Below, piece after piece: positions 1-7,337 of a DNA stretch of 64,000 nt (position 1 is its first letter; every line of letters begins with the position of its first letter). The DNA is from Salinisphaera sp. GTDB lineage: Bacteria; Pseudomonadota; Gammaproteobacteria; Nevskiales; Salinisphaeraceae. The notes beneath the pieces are model-generated. The model was not told the origin of the DNA and did no database searches. It worked only from the letters and a program-made list of their open reading frames with translations. The stretch spans positions 32,000 to 95,999 of the forward strand of contig NZ_PBYA01000016.1 of the NCBI RefSeq assembly GCF_002729955.1, in the 5' to 3' direction. The position numbers were made by a program, and so were the translations under genes.

Positions 1-419
1 TGGTTTTCCAGGGCTTCGACCGCGCTCGCGGTGAGCAGCGGGCACAGGGCGAACGACATATTGGCGGCGTTCCACATTTCCATTGCGGCCGCGCCCAGCA
101 CCCGCGGCATGCCCATACCGCCGTGATCGGCCGAGCCGGCCAGCCCGTTCCAGCCGCCTTCGACATACTGGCTGTAAGCCGCACCAAACCCCTCGGCCGC
201 GGCGATGCCGTCCTCGCTCCAGTGCACGCCTTCCCGGTCGCCCGGCCAGTTGAGCGGCGAGAGCACGTCTGCAGCGAAGCGAGCGGCCTCATCGAGCACG
301 GCCGAGACGGTTTCCGGCTCGTAGTCCTCGTAACCGGGCAGATTGCGGATGCGCTGGTCGTCCAGTACCTCGTTGAGGACGAAGAGCATATCGCGGGTGG
401 GTGCACGGTATTCGGCCAT
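1..419 (-). CDS. Acyl-CoA dehydrogenase, N-terminal part (truncated by window edge)
   Basis: The reading frame on the minus strand starts at ATG 419 and runs off the window, giving 139 residues. The product opens MAEYRAPTRDMLFVLNEVL and contains YVEGGWNGLAGSADHGGMGMP and WNAANMSFALCPLLT. These segments are typical of the long acyl-CoA dehydrogenases of the AcdB/DmdC (3-methylmercaptopropionyl-CoA dehydrogenase-like) group, flavoenzymes that oxidise acyl-CoA thioesters with FAD. Only the N-terminal helical domain is visible, so the FAD-binding and catalytic glutamate regions cannot be checked and the substrate is unknown. A weak GAGA ribosome-binding sequence lies just upstream of the ATG. The family call is solid; the DmdC-like subgroup is an inference from length and N-terminal motifs. 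Confidence 0.8.
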   Translation of the reverse strand, partial: MAEYRAPTRDMLFVLNEVLDDQRIRNLPGYEDYEPETVSAVLDEAARFAADVLSPLNWPGDREGVHWSEDGIAAAEGFGAAYSQYVEGGWNGLAGSADHGGMGMPRVLGAAAMEMWNAANMSFALCPLLTASAVEALEN

Positions 420-483
420 AGTGAGTCTCGCGGTTGAAACGAAAAGGCACGGCGCGCAGGCCGTCGACCAGGAACGGCATTCT

Positions 484-772
484 AGGGAAGCTCTGCACAA
501 CCTGTCACGGTCGCGCCGGGTGCTTTGCGCGCGATTGGCAAGGAAGTGAGAGCGTAGCGTGCGCAAACCAATAACAAGTGGCACGGTAGCGAACACTGAC
601 GCCGATCAATCGCGCGAAAAGCCCCGGCCCCGAAGGGGTTCGGCCTCACAGACGCTGCTGCTGCGTTGCCAGGCTTGACCTGCCAATAAGGCAGGCCCTG
701 CGCCTGGACGCCTTGCCGCACCGTCTGTGAGGACTCGAACGCGAACCGCGAGAGGTTATGCAGAGCTTCCCT
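484..772. mobile_element. MITE-like element or insertion-sequence remnant with 23-bp inverted termini
   Basis: The left end (484-506, beginning AGGGAAGCTCTGCACAACC) is the inverted copy of the right end (750-772), with two mismatches. The interior is about 243 bp and has no convincing coding capacity. It contains a further internal pair, CACAGACG near 648 and CGTCTGTGAG near 722. The termini resemble those of IS5-type elements as I remember them, but no transposase is present and I see no clear target duplication. The rest of the 603-bp gap between the acyl-CoA dehydrogenase gene and the next gene (420-1022) holds only a small palindrome, TCGAAC-N5-GTTCGA at 874-890, which could be an operator. 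Confidence 0.55.
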
Positions 773-1022
773 GGGGAAAGCGCCGTTACGGGCAGCCTGG
801 GCGGCGGGTCTGGACCCGCCGCCGGGCATGTGACTTGATGCGCGCCGGTTGGTTTGCGCTAAGCTACACGTATTCGAACGTCTGGTTCGAGGCACGATCG
901 GGGATCAAGACAAAGCGCGCGTCGAGCGCGTGTTCGGCTGTGCGGCTATCCATATCGCTCAGCGTGTCGCTACCAGTATCCTTGCCCGCCGGTTATCGGC
1001 GGCTTCGCCATGAGGCCGTGCC

Positions 1023-1967
1023 TTGCCCCGTAAACGAACCATCGCGCTGTCGCTTGCCCTTGCGCTGCTGCTCTATTTCACCCTGATCGCCGGTATCGAT
1101 GCCGAGCGCACCTTTGCGGCCATGCATAAGCTGGCGGCGCACTGGTGGCTGACCATCCTCGCGCTGTCGCTGTTCAACTATGCCCTGCGCTTTGCGCGCT
1201 GGCACGGCTATCTGTACTGGCTGGGCGATCGCGTGGGGGGCTGGCGCGATGCCTTCATCTATATCGCGGGCTTCGCGCTCACCACCACCCCCGGCAAGGC
1301 CGGCGAAGGCATGCGCTCGGTCTATCTCGTGCGCCATGGCGTGTCCTACGCACACAGCCTGGCCGCCTTCTTTGCCGAGCGCTTCATCGATCTGCTGTCG
1401 ATCGCACTGCTGTCCACCCTGGTTCTGATCGCCTTTTCCAACTACATCTGGTGGGTCGTCGTGCCCCTGGCCGGTCTGGCGGCGCTGTTGGTGGCGATTC
1501 GACAGCGCCGGCTGCTCGTCACCATGCAACGGCGGACCGCCGACCCGCAGGGCAAGCTGCAGAACCTGCTGCACGGCGCGGTGTCGGCCTGGGATCAGGC
1601 CTTTGCTCTGCTCGGGCATAAACCACTGTATGTCGGGCTTTTGATCGGCCTGGTGGCCTGGGCCGCAGAAGGCGTTTCGCTGTACGTGATCGCCCACGGG
1701 CTGGATATCGAGCTGGCGTTCTTTACCGCCATCGGCATCTATGCCGTGAGCATGCTCGTGGGCGCGCTGTCGTTCATCCCGGGCGGCCTGGGCAGTACCG
1801 AGGCGGTGATGGTGCTGCTGCTCAAACTCTCCGGCGTCGATGCGACCACCGCACTGGCGATTACGCTGATCGCGCGGGTGGCCACGCTCTGGTTTGCGGT
1901 CCTGCTCGGGCTGATCAGCCTGGCCGCGATCGAACTCGACCGCCGTCGTGCGGTCTTGCCTAGCTAG
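1023..1967 (+). CDS. Flippase-like integral membrane protein (UPF0104 / LPG-synthase TM domain)
   Basis: A 314-residue polytopic membrane protein with about eight hydrophobic segments. The family signature includes TTTPGKAGEGMRSVYLVRHGVS (residues ~90-110), FFAERFIDLL and SFIPGGLGSTEAVMVLLL near the C-terminus. These match the TIGR00374/LPG_synthase_TM 'flippase-like' group, which lacks the soluble aminoacyl-transferase domain of MprF. The start is a TTG at 1023, because an in-frame TGA at 1011 leaves no ATG or GTG upstream. It is the first gene of a five-gene plus-strand cassette, with 40 bp to the HAD-UbiA gene. From that context it may move the polyprenyl-phosphate sugar across the inner membrane; this role is inference. 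Mycobacteria use an unrelated GtrA-type protein at this step. Confidence 0.78.
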   Translation: MPRKRTIALSLALALLLYFTLIAGIDAERTFAAMHKLAAHWWLTILALSLFNYALRFARWHGYLYWLGDRVGGWRDAFIYIAGFALTTTPGKAGEGMRSVYLVRHGVSYAHSLAAFFAERFIDLLSIALLSTLVLIAFSNYIWWVVVPLAGLAALLVAIRQRRLLVTMQRRTADPQGKLQNLLHGAVSAWDQAFALLGHKPLYVGLLIGLVAWAAEGVSLYVIAHGLDIELAFFTAIGIYAVSMLVGALSFIPGGLGSTEAVMVLLLKLSGVDATTALAITLIARVATLWFAVLLGLISLAAIELDRRRAVLPS

Positions 1968-2007
1968 CCGACGTACAAAACGCTCCATTTTCTACAGGTT
2001 CTTTCGA

Positions 2008-3468
2008 ATGAGTTCGCAGGCTTTTTCCGAATCAGCGGCCGAAACACAGATTGCCGATATCCCGCTGGTGGTCGATATCGACGGTACGCTGGTGCATTCC
2101 GACTTGCTGGTGGAATCGGCGTTCGTGCTGGCCAAAAGCTCGCCGCAGAGCTTGGTCAGGCTGCCCGGATGGCTGCGCGCCGGCCGTGCCACCCTCAAGG
2201 CAGAAATCGCCGATCGCGCCGATCTCGGCATCGAGCATCTGCCCTACAACGAGGCCCTGATCGCCTATCTGAAAGAAGAGAAAGCCAAAGGCCGGCAACT
2301 GATCCTGGCGACCGCGGCGAACGAGAAATACGCCCATCAGGTGGCCGACCATCTGCAGCTGTTCGACGTGGTGCTCGCCAGCGATGCCCGCACCAATCTG
2401 TCCGGCAAGGACAAGCTGGCGGCCATTCAGGCCGAAGTCGGCGACAAGCCGTTCGACTATGCCGGCGATCACGAAGTCGATAACGCGATCTGGGCCCACG
2501 CGCGCCAGGCGGTGCTGGTCAACGCCAGCGACAAGCTCGAGCGCAGCGCGAATGCCGCCTACGACGTCGGCGCGAGCTTTCCACCGGAAAAGACCAGCTG
2601 GCGGACGTGGACCAAGGCTCTGCGCGTGCATCAGTGGGCCAAGAACGTGCTGATCTTCGTACCGCTACTGGCGGCACATCAGTATGCAGACGCGACCATG
2701 GTCGGCATGGCGGTGCTGGCTTTCATTGCCTACAGCCTGCTCGCCTCGAGCGTGTATATCCTCAACGATCTGGTCGATCTCGGCGACGATCGCCAGCACC
2801 CGCGCAAGCGCGAGCGTCCGTTCGCCTCGGGGCGTATCCCCATCGCCCAGGGCGTGATGGCGATACCGATTCTGCTGGGCGCGGCCATCGTGCTCGCGGC
2901 GTTCCTGCCGCCGTTCTTCTGGCTGGTGCTCGGCTGCTACTACCTGGTCACCCTGGCCTATTCGCTGGGCCTGAAACAGTTGGCGCTGATCGACGTGCTC
3001 ACGCTCGCCGCCCTGTATACGCTGCGCATCATCGCCGGCGGCGCGGCCACCGGCATTCCGCTGTCGTTCTGGCTGCTGGCGCTGTCGATGTCGATCTTTC
3101 TGAGCCTGGCCATGGCCAAGCGCTGCACCGAACTGCTGGTGATGGAAAAACACAGCGGCGATGCACCACTCGGGCGCGGTTATATCGCTGACGATTTGCC
3201 CCCGCTTCGCAGCCTGGGCACGGCCGCGGGCTATACCGCGGTGGTGATTCTGGCGCTGTATATCAACAGCCCCGATATCACCAATCACTACGAACATCCG
3301 GCCCGTATCTGGCTGCTGTGCCCGGTGGTGCTGTACTGGATCAGCCGGATCTGGCTCAAGACGCTGCGCGGGCAGATGCACGACGACCCGATCGTGTTCG
3401 CCGCCAAGGACAACGGCAGCCGTGTATGCGTGCTGCTCGGGGCGTTGATCATGTTCTCGGCGATCTGA
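2008..3468 (+). CDS. HAD phosphatase-UbiA prenyltransferase fusion; likely polyprenyl-phosphate phosphoribosyltransferase
   Basis: 486 residues in two parts. The N-terminal ~190 residues are a HAD domain with the nucleophile motif VVDIDGTLVHSD, a motif-II-like LILATAANE and an acidic GDHEVDNAIW. The C-terminal ~290 residues are a UbiA-type membrane transferase with NDLVDLGDDRQHPRKRERP and DVLTLAALYTLRIIAGG. The first aspartate motif, followed by HPxKxxRP, is the pattern of the DPPR-synthase branch (mycobacterial Rv3806c), which uses PRPP rather than a quinone ring. The HAD half could remove the 5-phosphate from polyprenyl-phosphoryl-phosphoribose, a step done by a separate enzyme in mycobacteria. 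I chose ATG 2008 rather than the upstream in-frame GTG 1948, which overlaps the previous gene. The family calls are firm; the reaction is inferred from motif and neighbours. Confidence 0.85.
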   Translation: MSSQAFSESAAETQIADIPLVVDIDGTLVHSDLLVESAFVLAKSSPQSLVRLPGWLRAGRATLKAEIADRADLGIEHLPYNEALIAYLKEEKAKGRQLILATAANEKYAHQVADHLQLFDVVLASDARTNLSGKDKLAAIQAEVGDKPFDYAGDHEVDNAIWAHARQAVLVNASDKLERSANAAYDVGASFPPEKTSWRTWTKALRVHQWAKNVLIFVPLLAAHQYADATMVGMAVLAFIAYSLLASSVYILNDLVDLGDDRQHPRKRERPFASGRIPIAQGVMAIPILLGAAIVLAAFLPPFFWLVLGCYYLVTLAYSLGLKQLALIDVLTLAALYTLRIIAGGAATGIPLSFWLLALSMSIFLSLAMAKRCTELLVMEKHSGDAPLGRGYIADDLPPLRSLGTAAGYTAVVILALYINSPDITNHYEHPARIWLLCPVVLYWISRIWLKTLRGQMHDDPIVFAAKDNGSRVCVLLGALIMFSAI

Positions 3469-3503
3469 TCGATGGTTGCCGCAGCAATCGATAGGCTAGG
3501 GCC

Positions 3504-4847
3504 ATGAGCGCATCGAGCCATCCATCCTGGGGCCGCTATCCGGCCAGCCGCCCGGCACAGGTCCAGCGGCCGGGCGCGCGCCCGTCCGCCCTGCCGGCCA
3601 CGGATACGCCGGTGCTGGCCTATGGCAACGGCCGCAGCTACGGCGACAGCTGTCTGAACAACGACGGCACGCTGCTGGATATGGGCAGCCTCGACCGCTT
3701 CATCGCCTTCGACCCGGCCACGGGCGTCATCGAATGCGAGGCGGGCGTGCTGCTGGCCGATATTCTCGAACTCGTGGTCCCGCAGGGCTGGTTTCTACCG
3801 GTCACACCGGGCACGCAGTTCGTATCGGTAGGGGGCGCGATTGCCAACGATGTCCACGGCAAGAATCACCACATGGCCGGTACATTCGGCTGTCATGTAC
3901 GCGAACTGGAGCTGCTGCGCTCGGACGGCAGCACGCTCGTATGCACGCCGGACTACAATGCCGAGTGGTTCGCGGCCACCGTGGGCGGCCTGGGTCTGAC
4001 CGGCCTGCTCACCCGTGCCACGATCGCGCTCAAGCGTATCGAAGGCCCGCACATGGACGTGGACACGCTGCGCTTTTCGAATCTGGATGAGTTCTTCCAG
4101 CTGTCCGCAGCCTCGGATCGCGACTACGAATACACCGTGGCCTGGGTGGATTGCAGCGCGCGCGGCGCCAATCTCGGCCGTGGCTGGTTCATGCGTGCCA
4201 ACCACAAGCCGGCGCTCGGCCAGCAGCCGGACCCGCGCAAGCGCGGCGGGCCGACTTTTCCTTTCGTCACCCCGGTGTCGATGATCAATCCGCTGACCCT
4301 GCGCCCGCTCAACACGCTCTATTTCCGGCGCAAATTCAAGCCGCGCAGCCGCGACACCCAGCACTACCAGCCGTATTTCTACCCGCTGGATGGCATCAAG
4401 CACTGGAACCGTGCCTACGGGCCGAACGGCTTCCTGCAGTATCAGTGCGTGGTGCCACACGCCGACGCGCGCGATGCCGTCGCCGAGCTGCTGGAACGTA
4501 TCGCCGCAGCCGGGGCAGGCTCGTTTCTGTCGGTGCTCAAGGTGTTCGGCGATGTGCAGTCGCCGGGGCTGATGTCGTTTCCGCGCCCCGGCGTGACCCT
4601 GGCCCTGGATTTCCCCAACCGCGGACGCGAGACGTTCGAACTGCTGGAGGCGCTCGACGATGTCGTACGCGCGGCCGGCGGGGCGGTATATCCGGCCAAG
4701 GATGCGCGCATGAGCGCGGCCGCGTTCAGCGAGTATTTCCCCAACCTGGAACGCTTCAAGACCTTTGTGGACCCCGCATTTTCCTCGAATTTCTGGCGAC
4801 GCGTGACGGATCCGCATAATGATGGAAAATCAAAAGTCCGCAAATAA
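3504..4847 (+). CDS. DprE1-like FAD-dependent decaprenylphosphoryl-ribose oxidase
   Basis: 447 residues of the VAO/PCMH flavoprotein fold. Motifs parallel mycobacterial DprE1 closely: YGNGRSYGDSC, VTPGTQFVSVGGAIANDVHGKNHH (the His of this loop carries or contacts FAD in relatives), AGTFGCHVRELELL and the C-terminal VYPAKDAR lysine (K399, equivalent to K418). The enzyme would oxidise the 2'-OH of polyprenyl-phosphoryl-ribose to the keto intermediate. The residue aligned with benzothiazinone-target Cys387 is Ala367 (LALDFP here, ICVDFP in M. tuberculosis). The last codons and the TAA stop lie inside a palindromic repeat element starting at 4836, so the original C-terminus may have been altered. 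It is 35 bp downstream of the UbiA fusion and precedes the SDR. Confidence 0.87.
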   Translation: MSASSHPSWGRYPASRPAQVQRPGARPSALPATDTPVLAYGNGRSYGDSCLNNDGTLLDMGSLDRFIAFDPATGVIECEAGVLLADILELVVPQGWFLPVTPGTQFVSVGGAIANDVHGKNHHMAGTFGCHVRELELLRSDGSTLVCTPDYNAEWFAATVGGLGLTGLLTRATIALKRIEGPHMDVDTLRFSNLDEFFQLSAASDRDYEYTVAWVDCSARGANLGRGWFMRANHKPALGQQPDPRKRGGPTFPFVTPVSMINPLTLRPLNTLYFRRKFKPRSRDTQHYQPYFYPLDGIKHWNRAYGPNGFLQYQCVVPHADARDAVAELLERIAAAGAGSFLSVLKVFGDVQSPGLMSFPRPGVTLALDFPNRGRETFELLEALDDVVRAAGGAVYPAKDARMSAAAFSEYFPNLERFKTFVDPAFSSNFWRRVTDPHNDGKSKVRK

Positions 4848-5029
4848 ACGCCAATGAGCGCAAATACACACCTTTTATTTACTCATCGACGCCATTCGGC
4901 GGCGTCTTCGGATCATATTTTTTATGTAGAAAGCCCGGTTGATGGCTTGATTGCGCCTGCGGCTAAAAGCCTGCGACTGCAAGCATTTTCTCTTGCTTTA
5001 TTTGCGCGTATTCGCGTTTATTTGCGGAC
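4836..5029. repeat. Palindromic repeat element, copy 1 (GTCCGCAAATAAACG termini)
   Basis: A perfect 15-bp inverted pair, GTCCGCAAATAAACG at 4836-4850 and its complement at 5015-5029, bounds 194 bp. Similarity between the ends extends inward to about 31 bp (GCGCAAATA follows on both sides). The interior is AT-richer than its surroundings and holds no supported gene. The element fills most of the 262-bp gap between the DprE1-like and DprE2-like genes and supplies the stop codon of the former. A second copy with the same termini is at 55946-56094. Confidence 0.8.
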
Positions 5030-5109
5030 AAAATGCTTTCTTGTACTCAGTCAGCTGAGTGCCTCACCCAATGCACGAACGTCTTCGTCTTAAAAGTCGA
5101 GCGAGTGAT

Positions 5110-5847
5110 ATGCGAAAAATTCTGATCGTCGGCGCGACCTCGACCATCGCCGAACAGACCGCCCGTTGTTTCGTCGCCAGCGGCGATGCGCTGTTTCTGA
5201 CCGGGCGCAACGAAGCCCGGCTGAAAGCCATCGCCGACGACCTGAAAGTGCGCGGCGCATCCAACGTCGCCACACAGGTCATGGATGCCGACGATCTGTC
5301 TGCCCACGCGCCGATGATCGATGCGGCCGAGGCCGCCCTCGGCGGCCTGGATACGGTGCTGGTGGCCTATGGCACCCTGCCCGACCAGCAGGCCTGCGCG
5401 GCCGATCCCGCCGCGGCCGTGGCCGCCTGGCATACCAATGCGGTGAGCGTTGTCGCCCTGCTCACCGATATCGCCAACCGCTTCGAACGCCAGGGCCACG
5501 GCACGATCGCCGCGATCTCGTCGGTGGCCGGCGATCGCGGCCGTGCCAGCAACTATGTCTACGGCAGCGCCAAGGCCGGCCTGAACGCCTTCATGGACGG
5601 CCTGCGCCATCGCCTGTTCAAGGCCGGCGTACAGGTGGTGACCATTCGCCCCGGCATGGTCGATACACCCATGACCGCCGATTTCGACAAGGGCCCGCTG
5701 TTCGCCAGCCCCGAGAAGGTCGGCGGTGATATTCACAAGGCCATCGAGAAAGGCACGGCCGTGTGCTACACGCCCGGCTTCTGGCGTTTGATCATGACCA
5801 TCATCACCGCGCTGCCGCGGGCGATCTTTCATCGTACCGGTTTGTAG
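5110..5847 (+). CDS. DprE2-like short-chain dehydrogenase
   Basis: 245-residue classical SDR. The N-terminus ILIVGATSTIAEQTARCF is the Rossmann dinucleotide motif (GATSxIA, as in DprE2-type proteins). The NAG position reads VAYGTLPDQ, the catalytic serine lies in AAISSVAGDRG, and YVYGSAKAG gives the Tyr-x3-Lys pair. It would reduce the keto intermediate made by the DprE1-like oxidase, completing the ribose-to-arabinose epimerisation on the polyprenyl carrier. I chose ATG 5110 because the earlier in-frame ATG (5059) adds 17 residues before the Rossmann strand. It lies 80 bp after the palindromic element, so the element separates the two halves of the epimerase. The SDR assignment is certain; the DprE2 role rests on neighbours. 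Confidence 0.85.
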   Translation: MRKILIVGATSTIAEQTARCFVASGDALFLTGRNEARLKAIADDLKVRGASNVATQVMDADDLSAHAPMIDAAEAALGGLDTVLVAYGTLPDQQACAADPAAAVAAWHTNAVSVVALLTDIANRFERQGHGTIAAISSVAGDRGRASNYVYGSAKAGLNAFMDGLRHRLFKAGVQVVTIRPGMVDTPMTADFDKGPLFASPEKVGGDIHKAIEKGTAVCYTPGFWRLIMTIITALPRAIFHRTGL

Positions 5848-5860
5848 GAATCCTTCGCGC

Positions 5861-7330
5861 ATGAAAAAGGACGCGTTCTATTACCCGTCGACCAAGCCGG
5901 CGCTCTGGCTGGTCGGCCTGTATGCGCTGTCGCGGCTTTGTTTCTATGCGGCCGGCGTGCGCTTCGACCTGGAGCCGATCGCGACTTCCTGGCAGATTCT
6001 CGACCCGGTACTGCTGCGCGAGAATCTGGCCGAAAGCCTGTTCTACATGCCGGGCCAGCCGCCGCTGTACAACCTCGTCATCGGCCTGGTGCTCAAGCTC
6101 GGCGACGATCCGCTCACCCTGACCATCGCGTTTCGTGCGCTCTACAGTGCCCTGGCCATCGCCAGCGTGCTTCTGCTCTATTCGCTGGTACGCAAGCTCA
6201 CCGACAACGCAAAGCTGGCCTTCGGCGTGGCGGCGTTATTCATGCTCACCCCGGCGCTCGTACTCTACGAAGCCATCCCCTACTACACGCTGATGATTCT
6301 GGCGCTGCTGGGCACGATCGCCTGGCTGTTTCATCTATGCATGGAGCGCTTCACGTTCGTGCGCGCGCTGGCGATGTTCCTTGCCATGGCCGCACTGATC
6401 TACACCCGCTCGATGTTCCAGTGGCAGTGGTTCGTGGTGCTCGCCCTGTTCTGCGGGCTGGTACTGCCGGGCCGTCGCAAGGCGGTCTTCGCGGCGGCGG
6501 TCGTGCCGCTTGCGCTGGTGTTTGCGCTGTACGGCAAGAACGTGATGGTGACCGGCCATTTCGCCACCTCGGACTGGATGGGCATGAGCCTGTCCAAGCT
6601 CACCACGCTGGCCATCGACAAACCCGAACGCCAGCGTCTGGTCGAGGCCGGCGAACTCTCGGACATGGCGCTGATGGACTTCCCCTTCAACACGCCGGAG
6701 GCCTATGCCGACATCTTCGACGATGTGGAACCCACCGGCATCACCGTGCTCGATCAGAAGCGCAAGTCCACCGGCCACGTGAACTACAACCACCTCGCCT
6801 ATGCGGACGTGTCCGAACAGGCGCTGGACGACGCGATCGCCTCGGTACGCATCCACCCCGAGGTGTATCTGCAGTCCATGGGCACGGCCTGGCTGATGTT
6901 CATGCGCCCCTCCAGCGACTACCCGTTCCTGAAAGACAACCGCGCCGCGATCGAGCCCTACAGCCGTGCGTTTTCGCTGCTGCTGGCCGGCCAGCCCGAA
7001 TACCCGGCCGAGCCGGAGTTCGATCTCGAAACCGGCCAGATCGGCATTCTGATCGCTATCGGCTATACGCTGGCCGTGGTCTACGGGCTGTTCATTCTGC
7101 TGCGCTGCCTGCTGCGGCGCCGGGTCAGTGCCGTGGATGCCACGCTGATCTTTTTGTGGCTAAACATCATGTACGTCAGCGTGATCGGCAACGCCTTCGA
7201 AGTGGACGAGAACCAGCGTTTTCGTTTTTCGGTGAACCCGTTCATTGCCGCAACGCTCGCGGTGATGGCCGCGCGAGCGCTCGACTGGTTGCACAGCCGC
7301 GGGCGCCCGAAGAAACCCGAACCGCTGTAG
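5861..7330 (+). CDS. GT-C type integral membrane glycosyltransferase (PMT/ArnT-like)
   Basis: 489 residues with about ten to twelve membrane spans. An early periplasmic-type loop (residues ~25-70) contains RFDLEPIATSWQILDP and YMPGQPPLYN, the kind of acidic loop-1 motif seen in GT-C enzymes that use lipid-phosphate sugar donors. A hydrophilic insert (~residues 230-340) precedes the last spans. The gene begins 13 bp after the SDR and ends the cassette, so it is the natural candidate to transfer arabinose from the polyprenyl carrier to an acceptor on the periplasmic side. Nothing in the window identifies that acceptor (glycan, lipid or pilin). Its 3' end is 7 bp from the converging FGGY kinase gene. 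Confidence 0.75.
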   Translation: MKKDAFYYPSTKPALWLVGLYALSRLCFYAAGVRFDLEPIATSWQILDPVLLRENLAESLFYMPGQPPLYNLVIGLVLKLGDDPLTLTIAFRALYSALAIASVLLLYSLVRKLTDNAKLAFGVAALFMLTPALVLYEAIPYYTLMILALLGTIAWLFHLCMERFTFVRALAMFLAMAALIYTRSMFQWQWFVVLALFCGLVLPGRRKAVFAAAVVPLALVFALYGKNVMVTGHFATSDWMGMSLSKLTTLAIDKPERQRLVEAGELSDMALMDFPFNTPEAYADIFDDVEPTGITVLDQKRKSTGHVNYNHLAYADVSEQALDDAIASVRIHPEVYLQSMGTAWLMFMRPSSDYPFLKDNRAAIEPYSRAFSLLLAGQPEYPAEPEFDLETGQIGILIAIGYTLAVVYGLFILLRCLLRRRVSAVDATLIFLWLNIMYVSVIGNAFEVDENQRFRFSVNPFIAATLAVMAARALDWLHSRGRPKKPEPL

Positions 7331-7337
7331 AGCAAGC

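Noticed and set aside
482..895. 137-codon open frame on the minus strand
   Set aside because: Runs through the inverted-repeat element and its flank; it shows no domain and its coding pattern is poor.
4854..5093. 79-codon open frame on the plus strand
   Set aside because: Lies almost wholly inside the palindromic repeat element.
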